Of a stretch of 64,000 bases of DNA, positions 17,982 to 26,550 are shown piece by piece. The stretch's first letter is position 1. Every line of letters begins with the position of its first letter. Position numbers and translations under genes: made by a program. The stretch comes from Sutcliffiella sp. FSL R7-0096 (GTDB lineage: Bacteria; Bacillota; Bacilli; Bacillales; Bacillaceae_I). The stretch is taken from assembly GCF_038595065.1 (NCBI RefSeq), contig NZ_CP152003.1:1654001-1718000 (forward strand), written 5' to 3'. The notes beneath the pieces are model-generated. The model was not told the DNA's origin and searched no databases. It saw only the letters and a list, made by a program, of their open reading frames with translations.

Positions 17982-18130
17982 CTCTTATCCAGAGTGACTG
18001 AGGGATCAGGCCCGATGAAGTCCGGCAACCTTCAAGAATCAACATTCTTGAGTTGGTGCTAATTCCTGCAGGCGGAGTAGCCTGACAGATAAGAGGAGGA
18101 ATTTCAACCTCTTCTTGTGAAGGGGTTTTT
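17982..18130 (+). ncRNA. SAM-I (S-box) riboswitch 2 with terminator, in tandem
   Basis: A second complete S-box aptamer lies 100 nt downstream: P1 CTCTTATC with GATAAGAG, core GAGGGATCAGGCCCGATGAAG, CCGGCAACC and TTGGTGCTAATTCCTGCAG. Its terminator AACCTCTTC (18106-18114)/GAAGGGGTT (18119-18127) is base-for-base the same stem as in riboswitch 1. No promoter is evident between the two, so both act on one transcript. Confidence 0.95.
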
Positions 18131-18137
18131 ATTTTTT

Positions 18138-18321
18138 GGCTTTGTTAAAGTTAGTTGTTGACTATGACCTGTTTCTAGCTGGTGATTGGAGCAATAGGCG
18201 TAGACTCCTGCGGGAGAGTAGCGACAATCTTGAGACCCCGCAGTGAAACGAGGAGGCTCAAGGTCGCCCTCTGGATAAGCGAAGCCTATTGCGGAAATCA
18301 ACAGCGACGTTTAACAGAGCC
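18138..18321. repeat. interspersed GC-rich repeat with terminal inverted repeats (copy D), inside the metY leader
   Basis: The unit is bounded by GGCTTTGTTAAA (18139-18150) and TTTAACAGAGCC (18310-18321), an almost perfect inverted pair. Inside are TTTCTAGCTGGTGATTGGAG, GGCGTAGACTCCTGCGGGAG, CAATCTTGAGACCCCGCA, AGGCTCAAGGTCGCC and AATCAACAGCG. It lies after the riboswitch terminators and ends ~40 nt before metY, so it is transcribed in the leader. Confidence 0.8.
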
Positions 18322-18362
18322 TATTTTTTAAAAAATATCTTTATAAATTGGAGGAATGTAAA

Positions 18363-19682
18363 ATGAGCAACCAACATTATGATGTAGAAACCTTATTACT
18401 TCACGGAGGGCAAACACCTGATCCAACTACAGGTTCCCGGGCAGTTCCAATCTACCAAACAACTTCCTATGTATTTGACAACACGGACCATGCCCAAAAT
18501 TTATTTGCGCTTAATGAGTTCGGCAATATTTACACCAGGATCATGAATCCGACAGTGGATGTGCTGGAGCAAAGGCTAGCTCTTTTAGAAGGCGGTGCCG
18601 CGGCAGTGGCTACGAGTTCCGGAATGTCGGCTATCGCATTTGCCATTTTAAATATCGCCCATGCCGGAGATGAAATCGTAGCAGCAGAAAACCTGTATGG
18701 AGGGACGTATAATCTCTTTGCGGTCACGCTTCCGAAATACGGAATTAAGGTGAAGTTTGTGGATGCAACAGACCCAGAGAATTTCCGGAACGCCATTACA
18801 CCTAAAACAAAAGCATTGTTCGGGGAAATCATCGGTAATCCAAGTCTTCGGGTGCTTGATGTAGAGGCGGTAGCCAAAGTTGCCCATGATAATTCCATAC
18901 CACTTATCATTGATAATACATTTGCTTCCCCCTACCTATGCAACCCGATTAAATGGGGAGCGGATATCGTGGTTCACTCTGCAACCAAGTGGATCGGAGG
19001 TCATGGAACGACTATCGGGGGAGTGGTAGTAGATGGTGGAAAGTTCAATTGGGATCACCCAAATTTTCCTGGATTTACAGAACCGGATGAGAGCTATAAC
19101 GGTATTAAATATGCTCAGACCTTCGGAAATCTTGCATTTGCTGTGAAGCTCCGAGTTCAATTATTAAGAGATTTTGGAGCTTGCCTGAGTCCTCAGAATG
19201 CATTTTTATTATTGCAAGGACTTGAAACCTTGCATTTGAGAGTGGAAAAACATAATGAAAATGCTTTGGAATTGGCGAAATACCTACAGGATCACCCGGC
19301 GGTGGAGTGGGTTTCTTATCCTGGGCTCCATGATCATCCAGCCTATCCACTTGCCAGAAAGTATCTGGGTAAAGGAAATGGTTCCATCGTTAACTTTGGC
19401 ATAAAAGGGGGAAGGGAAGCCGGGAGAAAAGCCATCGATAGCATTAAACTTTGGTCGCACGTTGCAAACGTAGGGGATGCTAAATCCCTTATTATCCACC
19501 CGGCTTCCACAACACATCAGCAGCTAACGGGAGACAATCTGAAAAAATCAGGGGTAACAGAGGATCTTATCCGTCTGTCAGTAGGAATTGAATCTTTGGA
19601 TGATTTGAAAAAAGATCTTGATCAGGCTTTATTAATCGCTACCGGGAAGTCCAAAAATGCTGCAGTGAGTCAAAATTCATAG
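18363..19682 (+). CDS. metY: O-acetylhomoserine sulfhydrylase (O-acetylhomoserine aminocarboxypropyltransferase)
   Basis: 439 aa PLP enzyme of the Cys/Met metabolism family. The PLP lysine is in [13 protein letters not shown], with YGGTYNLF and [16 protein letters not shown] around the cofactor. The insert [12 protein letters not shown]...[13 protein letters not shown] and the length above 420 aa are typical of MetY rather than MetI/MetC (~380 aa). It makes homocysteine from O-acetylhomoserine and sulfide. GGAGGA precedes ATG 18363; the in-frame TTG 15 bases upstream overlaps that site and is rejected. First gene of the SAM-riboswitch operon. Confidence 0.92.
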   Translation: MSNQHYDVETLLLHGGQTPDPTTGSRAVPIYQTTSYVFDNTDHAQNLFALNEFGNIYTRIMNPTVDVLEQRLALLEGGAAAVATSSGMSAIAFAILNIAHAGDEIVAAENLYGGTYNLFAVTLPKYGIKVKFVDATDPENFRNAITPKTKALFGEIIGNPSLRVLDVEAVAKVAHDNSIPLIIDNTFASPYLCNPIKWGADIVVHSATKWIGGHGTTIGGVVVDGGKFNWDHPNFPGFTEPDESYNGIKYAQTFGNLAFAVKLRVQLLRDFGACLSPQNAFLLLQGLETLHLRVEKHNENALELAKYLQDHPAVEWVSYPGLHDHPAYPLARKYLGKGNGSIVNFGIKGGREAGRKAIDSIKLWSHVANVGDAKSLIIHPASTTHQQLTGDNLKKSGVTEDLIRLSVGIESLDDLKKDLDQALLIATGKSKNAAVSQNS

Positions 19683-19688
19683 AAAAGA

Positions 19689-20786
19689 GTGGGAAACGTG
19701 AGGTGTCAAACAGATCAAATCAATATTAATAAAGTGTCCATAGGTGCACTATTATTAGAAAATGGGGAAGAACTCGGGGATGTGGAGATTGCTTATGAAA
19801 GGGTAGGTAATCCGGATGGAGAGGTAGTGGTGGTGTGCCATGCCCTTACTGGCAATCAGGAATCTGTTGGCGAAGAAAAAAGCCCAGGCTGGTGGAGCTC
19901 ATTTATAGGACCAGATCTTTATATAGATACCAATAGATTTCAAGTGATTACCATGAATGTACTTGGAGGTTGCAACGGAAGTACAGGACCAACCAGCACT
20001 AATCCCGAAACAGGGAAGAAATATGGTGCGGCCTTTCCAGCCGTCACGATCAGGGACATGGTACATTCTCAATACCAAGCATTAAAGAAGCTTGGTATCG
20101 AAAGTGTGAAGGCTATTATCGGCGGCTCACTCGGAGGCATGCAAGTATTGGAATGGGGGACGCTTTATCCAAAGTATTCAAAGATTTTGATTCCAATGGC
20201 TGTCACTCCTTATTTTACGGATTACGCTCTTGCCTTTAACTCTATTGGAAGGCATGCCATACTTTCAGATCCAGCATGGGAGAATGGTAATTATTCGTTT
20301 GATGCAACGTTAAAAGGGTTGGAAACTGCCAGAATGGTTGGGTTGGTGACCTATCGTTCCCAATCATTATTCAACGATCGTTTTAACAGGGAGCGTAAGG
20401 AAAGTAAAGGCATTGAGTATCAGGTTGATTCCTATTTAAAATATCAAGGTGAGAAATTCTCCCGTCGATTTGATGCCAATAGCTATCTTGTTCTCCTGCA
20501 GGCAATGGATCAATTTGATATCGGTCATGAAAGGGGCGGCTGGAAACACGCTTTAGGAAAAGTGGAAGCAAACGTGTGTATGTTCAGCTTTACAGGTGAC
20601 CTTCTCTACCCACCGCAACTCGCGAAAAGTACAATAAATCATTTGAGAAAAATCAATAAACAGTCAACCTATATAGAAGTGGATACAAAATTTGGGCATG
20701 ATGGCTTCCTCGTGGAATTTGATAAATGGGGTCAGCATGTTAAAAGCTTACTAGAGAAAAAGGAAGTGACACGATGTCTTGCATAA
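19689..20786 (+). CDS. metX: homoserine O-acetyltransferase
   Basis: 365 aa alpha/beta hydrolase. The nucleophile elbow is IIGGSLGGMQVLEWG, the oxyanion region is HALTGNQ, and the catalytic His is in TKFGHDGFLVEF near the C terminus. NVLGGCNGSTGPTS is the conserved MetX loop. It acetylates homoserine to supply MetY. It starts with GTG, either 19689 or 19698; only a weak GAGTGGG is present, so the exact start is open. It lies 6 nt after metY and overlaps hom by 13 nt. Confidence 0.92.
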   Translation: MGNVRCQTDQININKVSIGALLLENGEELGDVEIAYERVGNPDGEVVVVCHALTGNQESVGEEKSPGWWSSFIGPDLYIDTNRFQVITMNVLGGCNGSTGPTSTNPETGKKYGAAFPAVTIRDMVHSQYQALKKLGIESVKAIIGGSLGGMQVLEWGTLYPKYSKILIPMAVTPYFTDYALAFNSIGRHAILSDPAWENGNYSFDATLKGLETARMVGLVTYRSQSLFNDRFNRERKESKGIEYQVDSYLKYQGEKFSRRFDANSYLVLLQAMDQFDIGHERGGWKHALGKVEANVCMFSFTGDLLYPPQLAKSTINHLRKINKQSTYIEVDTKFGHDGFLVEFDKWGQHVKSLLEKKEVTRCLA

Positions 20787-21979
20787 ATGTAGCGTTACTT
20801 GGATTTGGAACGGTAGGTAAGGGGGTATATCAATCCATTGCCTCCCATCAATCAAGGCTGGAACTGGTATTAGGGAAAAAGGTAAAGGTTGTCGGGATAC
20901 TAGTAAAAAATCTAGAAAAACATCTGCAAACTAAAAAGGAAGGAGTATTGCTAACAGATAGATTCGAGTCAATCTTAGCCTTACCAGATTTACACATAGT
21001 GGTGGATGCCATTGTAGGCTGCGAACCTGGAAACACTTATTTGGAGAAGGCAATAAAAAAAGGGTGCCATGTGGTGACGGCCAATAAAGAAATGTTTGCA
21101 AATCACGGAGAGGAGCTACTCTCTTTGGCAAGAAAGAATGATGTTAGCATTGGGTTTGAAGCCACTGTCGGCGGTGGGATACCTGTCATTCAAACTATCA
21201 GGCAGCTGCTGCAGGTGAATCGATTCCAAAAGGTTGAAGCCATTTTAAATGGAACATCTAATTTCATCTTGACCAGTATGAGGAAGGATGGTCATTCGTT
21301 TAAGGAGACCTTAAAGAAAGCGCAGGAAAATGGCTATGCAGAAGCAGATCCAACAAATGATATTGAAGGGCATGATGCTTTTTACAAAGGTTTGGTACTT
21401 AGCCAGTTGATTTATGGCAAGGCACCTGATGAACAATCAAGCTCCAAAAAAGGAATTACAAGTATTACCGCCAATCATATTCAACGTGCAGGTGAGCTTG
21501 GACTACGCTTTAGGCATATTGTCACTCTTTTCAAGAAAAACGGAGAGATTCATTGTCAAGCAGAGCCGGCTCTAGTTTCAAATGAGCATCCGTTTTATCA
21601 GGTAGAAGGGGTTCAAAACGGTGTCTCCATTGATACCGACCTTGTTGGAAATATCCAGTTGAATGGACCTGGCGCTGGTATGTTCCCTACGGCAAGTGCC
21701 ATCCTGGAGGACATCATTCAAATAAATCGTCCGATATCAGCAGTACCAGCCTACGAAGATGTCCGAGAAGAAACACAGGCTTCTTTTAAATGGGGGTTGT
21801 TCAGCGATAATGTTGATATAACACTTCCTTATGGCAGCAAGATTTTGGCGCATTTAGACACTAAAACAGTTGTTGTGGAAACGGAAAACATAGAAGAAGT
21901 CCTTACTGCTAATCCGTTAATCACATGTTTTCCATTAAAAGGGAAATATCTAAAAACACCTGAAAAAGTGACCATCTAG
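20774..21979 (+). CDS. hom: homoserine dehydrogenase
   Basis: 401 aa. The N-terminal Rossmann motif is LLGFGTVGKGVY; the catalytic domain has VTANKEMFA, EATVGGGIPVI, LNGTSNFI and EADPTNDIEGHDA with the substrate acidic residues. A C-terminal regulatory region follows but is shorter than a full ACT-domain enzyme. It makes homoserine for MetX. It is the last gene of the operon and overlaps metX. Linking hom to metYX under SAM control commits aspartate-family carbon to methionine. Confidence 0.92.
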   Translation: MSCINVALLGFGTVGKGVYQSIASHQSRLELVLGKKVKVVGILVKNLEKHLQTKKEGVLLTDRFESILALPDLHIVVDAIVGCEPGNTYLEKAIKKGCHVVTANKEMFANHGEELLSLARKNDVSIGFEATVGGGIPVIQTIRQLLQVNRFQKVEAILNGTSNFILTSMRKDGHSFKETLKKAQENGYAEADPTNDIEGHDAFYKGLVLSQLIYGKAPDEQSSSKKGITSITANHIQRAGELGLRFRHIVTLFKKNGEIHCQAEPALVSNEHPFYQVEGVQNGVSIDTDLVGNIQLNGPGAGMFPTASAILEDIIQINRPISAVPAYEDVREETQASFKWGLFSDNVDITLPYGSKILAHLDTKTVVVETENIEEVLTANPLITCFPLKGKYLKTPEKVTI

Positions 21980-21997
21980 AAAAACGCTCTTCTTTCT

Positions 21998-22039
21998 AAC
22001 CGGCTTGTCTCATATACATGTGACAAGCTGGTTTTTTTT
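21998..22039 (+). terminator. rho-independent terminator of the metY-metX-hom operon
   Basis: AACCGGCTTGTC (21998-22009) pairs with GACAAGCTGGTT (22022-22033), then a run of T. Confidence 0.88.
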
Positions 22040-22059
22040 AGAAGAGGGTGGGGAAAATC

Positions 22060-23082
22060 ATGAAACGCAGCTGGATGAGTGCTTGTCAAATAGGGGCAGT
22101 CTATGTTGGAACCATTGTGGGAGCAGGGTTTGCTACTGGGAAAGAGATTGTCCAGTTTTTTACCCAATATGGCTGGATCGGCTTTTTTACAATATTAATA
22201 AGCGGCTTTCTTTTCATTTGGTTAGGAACAAAGATGATGTTGATTTCAAAACGAATCAAAGCCAATTCCTATAAAGAATTTAATGAATATTTATTTGGTG
22301 TCTCCGCAGGGACTGTAGTGAATATTTTTATGTTGATTATCTTAATATGTGTAGGGGCAGTCATGCTTTCAGGGGCAGGAGCAGTGTTTGAGGAACAGCT
22401 TGGATGGTCTTTTCAACTCGGCCTGCTGATTACGGTGGTCTTGTCAGTATGTGTGGTCCTGTTTGGTGTAAAAGGTTTGGTGGGGGTCAATGTTATTGTC
22501 GTGCCTGTCATGATTATTTTCAGCTTTATCATTGCCGGAAACGCCATATCAGAAAATGGGTTATCTTTTTTGAGCCTAGACCCGGTCCGTACAAGTATAA
22601 AGGGGTGGATTGCACCGTTCATGTATGTAGCTTTCAACCTTTCAATGGCTCAACCTGTGCTTGTACCTTTGGCGACAGAGGCAAGGGATGATTGGGTGAT
22701 CAAGAGGGGAGGATTCATTGGTGGAGCAGGATTATGCTTTATTTTATTGACCTGCCACATTTCCATTTCTTCTCTTCCTGATTTTCAGACCTTTGAAATT
22801 CCTATGGCAGAAGTGGTGAAAATGAGCATGCTTTCCTTTTTCGGAATATATGTGTTTGTGATTTACGGGGAAATTTTCACATCTGTAGTAAGTGATATTT
22901 TTGGCCTGCAAAGACAATTGGAAAGTATGCTGAAGGTATCGAGGTATGTGATTACTTTCGTTTTAGTCAGCATCATCTACATGATCAGTCAAATCGGCTA
23001 TGGCAGCTTGATCGAGCATTTATACCCCTTCTTCGGCTATGTGAGTATGGCGTTTCTTTTTCTACTGATTATTCGAAAATAA
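22060..23082 (+). CDS. ykvI: YkvI family membrane protein (transporter-like)
   Basis: 340 aa with about ten hydrophobic helices. It opens with CQIGAVYVGTIVGAGFATGKEIVQFF, the unwound-helix glycine motif of LeuT-fold transporters and the hallmark of the YkvI family. The transported compound is unknown. ATG 22060 is preferred over GTG 22048, which lies inside the GAGGGTGGGG ribosome binding region. It stands alone after the met operon terminator. Confidence 0.8.
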   Translation: MKRSWMSACQIGAVYVGTIVGAGFATGKEIVQFFTQYGWIGFFTILISGFLFIWLGTKMMLISKRIKANSYKEFNEYLFGVSAGTVVNIFMLIILICVGAVMLSGAGAVFEEQLGWSFQLGLLITVVLSVCVVLFGVKGLVGVNVIVVPVMIIFSFIIAGNAISENGLSFLSLDPVRTSIKGWIAPFMYVAFNLSMAQPVLVPLATEARDDWVIKRGGFIGGAGLCFILLTCHISISSLPDFQTFEIPMAEVVKMSMLSFFGIYVFVIYGEIFTSVVSDIFGLQRQLESMLKVSRYVITFVLVSIIYMISQIGYGSLIEHLYPFFGYVSMAFLFLLIIRK

Positions 23083-23170
23083 GAGACCAAAGTAATGAGA
23101 CTCATGGAATTTTTGGTGTTTACCATTGAGGGGCGTAACAAATTCACTTTAAATCTGATAATGCAATAAC

Positions 23171-23318
23171 CAAGTTGATTTTAGTGGAAGGCGCGCAGAC
23201 TCCCGCGGGGGGATAGCGACAATCTTGAGACCCCGCAGGGCGTAAGCCCGAGGAGGCTCAAGATTGTCGCCCTTTGGATAAGCGAAGCCGTTTGCGGAAA
23301 TCAACAGCGGTGTTAACC
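23171..23318. repeat. interspersed GC-rich repeat, long form (copy E)
   Basis: AAGTTGATTTTAGTGGAAGG at the left as in the short form, then CAATCTTGAGACCCCGCA, AGGAGGCTCAAGATTGTCGCC and GCGGAAATCAACAGCGGTGTT as in the long form. It is a hybrid of the two forms. Confidence 0.75.
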
Positions 23319-23337
23319 AGATTATTAAAATTCATTA

Positions 23338-23412
23338 CTTTTCAGTTCCCTAGACGTAGCTCGGGGAGGCTCCCAGACCGCACGCAGGAAGGGAAGCGCC
23401 TGGAACGGTAAT
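23338..23412. repeat. partial interspersed repeat (copy F)
   Basis: CTTTTCAGTTCCCTAGACGTAGC, GGGGAGGCTCCCAGACCG and AGCGCCTGGAACG, resembling copy C. Confidence 0.55.
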
Positions 23413-23455
23413 CAATGGTTAAATGTAACAACGTAACATAAAAAGGGGAAAACAG

Positions 23456-23857
23456 TTATCGAACAAAGGTCGCAACTACTGCCACTATTGGAATAGCAGT
23501 TATCAGGACATTACCCATAAGAAAAAATGTCATCAGTTTCTCTTTAAGATCTGGTGCCTGACTTTCCAATGCGGACTTCTTCATCAGGTTCATGATGAAA
23601 TTAACAAGTACACTCGCACCTACAATAACTAACGGGATTATTACGCTAACAGTTGAATCCATTAAGTTTATAAAACCAAAAACAATAAGTATGATTGGCA
23701 ATGCTTCAATAATCGCTACATAAATAAAAAACCTACTTTGTATCTGAGGCAAGGTCCCGGGTTCGAGAACAAGCTTTTCCATGCTGGATCTTAGTGCGAT
23801 GGAAATACCAAAGCTTGCTATTACTGCAGCTAACACAAATAAATATAAAGCGTCCAC
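23456..23857 (-). CDS. orphan F0 c-subunit-like membrane protein with four helices
   Basis: 133 aa from GTG 23857, which follows a perfect AGGAGGTGAT. The first 65 residues form the two-helix hairpin of ATP synthase subunit c: an Ala/Gly-rich helix (LAAVIASFGISIAL), a polar loop, and a second helix YVAIIEALPIILIVF with a membrane Glu (Glu51) where the ion-binding carboxylate lies. Two further helices (~65-85 and ~110-130) are added. No other ATP synthase gene is near. The function is unknown; it may bind ions or form a ring, but this is only inferred from the fold. Confidence 0.65.
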   Translation of the reverse strand: MDALYLFVLAAVIASFGISIALRSSMEKLVLEPGTLPQIQSRFFIYVAIIEALPIILIVFGFINLMDSTVSVIIPLVIVGASVLVNFIMNLMKKSALESQAPDLKEKLMTFFLMGNVLITAIPIVAVVATFVR

Positions 23858-23927
23858 GAAATCACCTCCTAAATCAAGTATCATAAGCTTCTATTTTATC
23901 TCATAATCACTTAAACGACAGCAATAA

Positions 23928-24542
23928 TTAGAAATTTAATGGAAAAATAACCAAAAGCCATAAATCAAATACAAGATGCGAAATGATGATCAGGGCAAGT
24001 GATTTCTTCCAATCGTATAAACCTCCCCAAATGATTCCAGCGGTCAACGCTGCTGCAACGAGCATTGGATTGCCTGTCCATATATGGGCTAGTGCATACA
24101 TGAATGCTGCGACCAGTACACCTTGAACCCTTCCTAATGCTTTTGTCATCCTTGGCTGTATATATCCTCTCCAAAATAACTCTTCACCAGGAATAATGAT
24201 AAAAACGAGGGCGACATAATGCCACCAACTAGAAGGCCCAACAATTCTGTATAATTCCTCCACAAAAGGAAGAAGGGGCAAAGGTAGCACTTTCAATATG
24301 AGATATGTCAACAAAAATAAACCATATAAAATCGAGCCGGTAATAAAACCATAAATAATATTCTGAGATGTGAGGGGCATCCTTTTATGGGACTCGATCA
24401 CTCCAGAACGTATACTGATGAGCGTAAGGATAAGTAGGGATATGGGAAACAGAATCCAGAAATGATCAGTAAGCTGAAAGCTTATTCCCAATAAAAGGTT
24501 CGCTACTATCCAAATTCCTATTATAATGCGTAATGGTTTCAT
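23928..24542 (-). CDS. CPBP family intramembrane metalloprotease
   Basis: 204 aa, about six or seven helices. The CPBP motifs are IPGEELFWRGYIQPRM (EExxxR) and, in the next helices, SAAFMYALAHIW-like FxxxH and HLVFDLW. These proteases (Abi/Rce1-like) cut or modify membrane peptides and are often linked to bacteriocin immunity or stress. ATG 24542 with GGGGGA is chosen. A longer frame to 24743 overlaps the small gene on the other strand and lacks a ribosome binding site. Confidence 0.8.
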   Translation of the reverse strand: MKPLRIIIGIWIVANLLLGISFQLTDHFWILFPISLLILTLISIRSGVIESHKRMPLTSQNIIYGFITGSILYGLFLLTYLILKVLPLPLLPFVEELYRIVGPSSWWHYVALVFIIIPGEELFWRGYIQPRMTKALGRVQGVLVAAFMYALAHIWTGNPMLVAAALTAGIIWGGLYDWKKSLALIIISHLVFDLWLLVIFPLNF

Positions 24543-24653
24543 TTGTTTTCCCCCGTGGTGTTTGTCTGTCCTTATTTTAACAGTTAAGACCAACCAGATA
24601 AACGAACATACTAATGAAGAAAGAATAATGATGAAAAATAAGGAGCTGTAATC

Positions 24654-24773
24654 ATGACACAATCTAAAAGCCAGCAAGAAAGGCAGCGCAAAGTAAGAAA
24701 GCAGTCTCAGAATGAGCACGGGAAAGTAAAAAGCTTCGAGCAACTTGCAGATGAAGCCGGAAAGAATAAGTGA
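24654..24773 (+). CDS. 39-aa conserved small protein, DUF6254-like
   Basis: A short gene with AAGGAG eight bases before ATG 24654. The product is very basic and hydrophilic (TQSKSQQERQRKVRKQSQN), then HGKVKSFEQLADEAGKNK. The HGKVKSFE.LADE pattern is that of small Bacillus proteins grouped as DUF6254. The function is unknown. It is divergent from the CPBP protease gene. Confidence 0.6.
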   Translation: MTQSKSQQERQRKVRKQSQNEHGKVKSFEQLADEAGKNK

Positions 24774-24897
24774 TTGATTAGAGGAGGGGCCATCCAGTCA
24801 AAGAGGGATCGGCTCTTTCTCTGTATTGGAAAGTGTATATAGAAAGCTATTAGAAAGCATACTATGGGAAGATATTACAGAAAAAGGGGCATGCATT

Positions 24898-25662
24898 ATG
24901 GGAAATCAACATGAAAAGAAAAGGTATGTTGCCATTATAAGCCCCTATACAACAAGTCTTCTACATTATAGAAAGCCATATGTCGTAGCTTGGTGGGGAG
25001 CGGCCTTTCCTGGATTCGGTCACTTCATGCTTTCGAAATATTTGACAGCGTTCATTCTCATATCTTGGGAAGTGGTTATCAATTCCTTATCACATTTGAA
25101 TGAAGCGATCTACCTTTCAATGATTGGCAGGTATGAGGAAGGAATTGCCGTTTTGGACCAGCATTGGATCATCTTGTATGTCTGTATGTACGTCTTTTCC
25201 ATTTGGGACAGCTACCGGCTGACCATTGAGATGAATAAGCATTATTCTTTGGCCTATCACGAAGACTTTCCATTCCTTGTCAAGAATACCTCCTCCATCG
25301 AAGTCAATGTGCTGGACAAAAAAAATCCGCTGCTTGCTGTTATATGGTCCTTTTTGACACCAGGGTTAGGGAATCTATACGTTACAAGGGTTCTGTCCGT
25401 TATATTTGTACTGACATGGTGGCTGATCATTACCTATCAAGCAAATGTCTTTCCTGCCATTCATATGACATTAGTCGGGGATTTTCAGGGGGCAAAGAAT
25501 ATATTAGTGCCTCAATGGTTCCTGTTCGTACCGTCCATCTATTGTTTTGCTGCCTATGATTCGTATGTTAGTGCAGTTGAGCTGAATAAATTTATTGATA
25601 AATATCTTGCAAGGGAATTGAAGAAAAAGTATCAGGATAGTCAGTTTAAAATGCCGATATAG
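24898..25662 (+). CDS. membrane protein with duplicated domain, unknown function
   Basis: 254 aa. Two similar halves each hold a helix pair opening with a Pro-Gly turn: WWGAAFPGFGHFMLSKY (~38-54) and WSFLTPGLGNLYVTRVL (~155-171), each followed by a hydrophobic helix and an aromatic segment ending in W/YDSY. The family is not recognised. A scaffold-like or channel-like role cannot be decided. ATG 24898 follows AAGGGG. It lies 17 nt before the next gene, a likely partner. Confidence 0.55.
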   Translation: MGNQHEKKRYVAIISPYTTSLLHYRKPYVVAWWGAAFPGFGHFMLSKYLTAFILISWEVVINSLSHLNEAIYLSMIGRYEEGIAVLDQHWIILYVCMYVFSIWDSYRLTIEMNKHYSLAYHEDFPFLVKNTSSIEVNVLDKKNPLLAVIWSFLTPGLGNLYVTRVLSVIFVLTWWLIITYQANVFPAIHMTLVGDFQGAKNILVPQWFLFVPSIYCFAAYDSYVSAVELNKFIDKYLARELKKKYQDSQFKMPI

Positions 25663-25679
25663 AAAAGAGCTGGAAGGTA

Positions 25680-26138
25680 ATGTACATTTTCGCGACATTC
25701 AAATACAACATGGAAATGGAACTTACTTTACGTGAACTAGAAGAGTTGGGTCTCACCAAAGACCAAATTCTTGTGATACCACTGGACAAGATAAAGTCTC
25801 AAACGAAAGTGATGGACTCCATGCACCGCTCTGATGGAAGAAGTTTGATTGATTTAGCGGCTATTTTCGGTATCATCTTCATGCTCTTGGGAGTTATATA
25901 TGGATATATCTTTTATCTAGGACCCATTCTATGGGGGCTGTTCGGCTTAGTATTTGGTTCTATCCTGGGATTCCTGGTTGATTATTACTTTACTAAAAAA
26001 AATGAGCAATCCATTAGTAAACGAGGCTCTGATGCAGATCTTGTCATCATGATCCAATGCCCAAAAGAAAAACAGGAAAAGGTAGAGGATGTGTTGTGGA
26101 ACAATATGGTGCTGGGGGTTGGGGTGCTTGATAGATAG
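25680..26138 (+). CDS. small membrane protein, unknown function
   Basis: 152 aa. A soluble N-terminal part (LTLRELEELGLTKDQILVIPLDK) has the spacing of a small alpha/beta sensor-like domain. Two glycine-rich membrane helices follow (~63-83, ~88-105), then a cytoplasmic tail with DLVIMIQCPKEKQEKVEDVLWNN, a pattern of a C-terminal ferredoxin-like strand-helix. It resembles YflT/GsiB-type stress membrane proteins only loosely. GGAAGG is very close to ATG 25680. Probably co-transcribed with the upstream gene. Confidence 0.5.
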   Translation: MYIFATFKYNMEMELTLRELEELGLTKDQILVIPLDKIKSQTKVMDSMHRSDGRSLIDLAAIFGIIFMLLGVIYGYIFYLGPILWGLFGLVFGSILGFLVDYYFTKKNEQSISKRGSDADLVIMIQCPKEKQEKVEDVLWNNMVLGVGVLDR

Positions 26139-26173
26139 GTTCTATATAACTTTATTATACATAAAATCTAGTG

Positions 26174-26200
26174 GTGCCACTCCTACCAATGGAGTGGCAC
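26174..26200 (+). terminator. hairpin after the membrane gene pair, probable terminator
   Basis: GTGCCACTCC (26174-26183) pairs perfectly with GGAGTGGCAC (26191-26200). The downstream T-tract is weak (TTGAGTTTG). Confidence 0.55.
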
Positions 26201-26204
26201 TTGA

Positions 26205-26330
26205 GTTTGTAGACAAAGCAAATTTCATAACAGTTTCCAAGTTGATCGTAGTGGAAGGCGCGAAGATTCCCGCGGTAGGGAAGGGACAGGGAAGATCCCG
26301 CAAAGCGTAGCCAAGGCCACTGATAAACCT
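26205..26330. repeat. interspersed GC-rich repeat, short form (copy G)
   Basis: GTTTGTAGACAAAGC at the left edge, then AAGTTGATCGTAGTGGAAGG, GATTCCCGCGGTAGGG, AAAGCGTAGCC and AAGGCCACTGATAAACC. It matches copy A throughout. Confidence 0.75.
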
Positions 26331-26351
26331 AATAACTTATCTTTTTTTTAT

Positions 26352-26495
26352 GGTTTCTAGCTGTTGATTGGAGCAATTGGCGAAGACTCCCGCGGGGGGA
26401 TTGCGACAATCTTGAGACCCCGCAGGACGTAGCCCGAGGAGGCTTCCGGTAGCACTGTTGATAATCGAAGCGTCTGGAACGAATTTCAACAAGTA
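26352..26495. repeat. interspersed GC-rich repeat, long form (copy H)
   Basis: GGTTTCTAGCTGTTGATTGG, GGCGAAGACTCCCGCGGG, CAATCTTGAGACCCCGCA and CCCGAGGAGGCTTCC; the right end changes to AAGCGTCTGGAACG as in copy F. It lies directly beside copy G. Confidence 0.75.
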
Positions 26496-26550
26496 AATGC
26501 AAATATAAAGATTAATGGGGTTTGTCAACCGTCCGAAGTGCCACTTTTCT

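Noticed and set aside
18104-18301. 65-aa minus-strand ORF and similar short ORFs at 14967 and 26337
   Set aside because: They are chance frames through the GC-rich repeats, which explains why their translations look alike.
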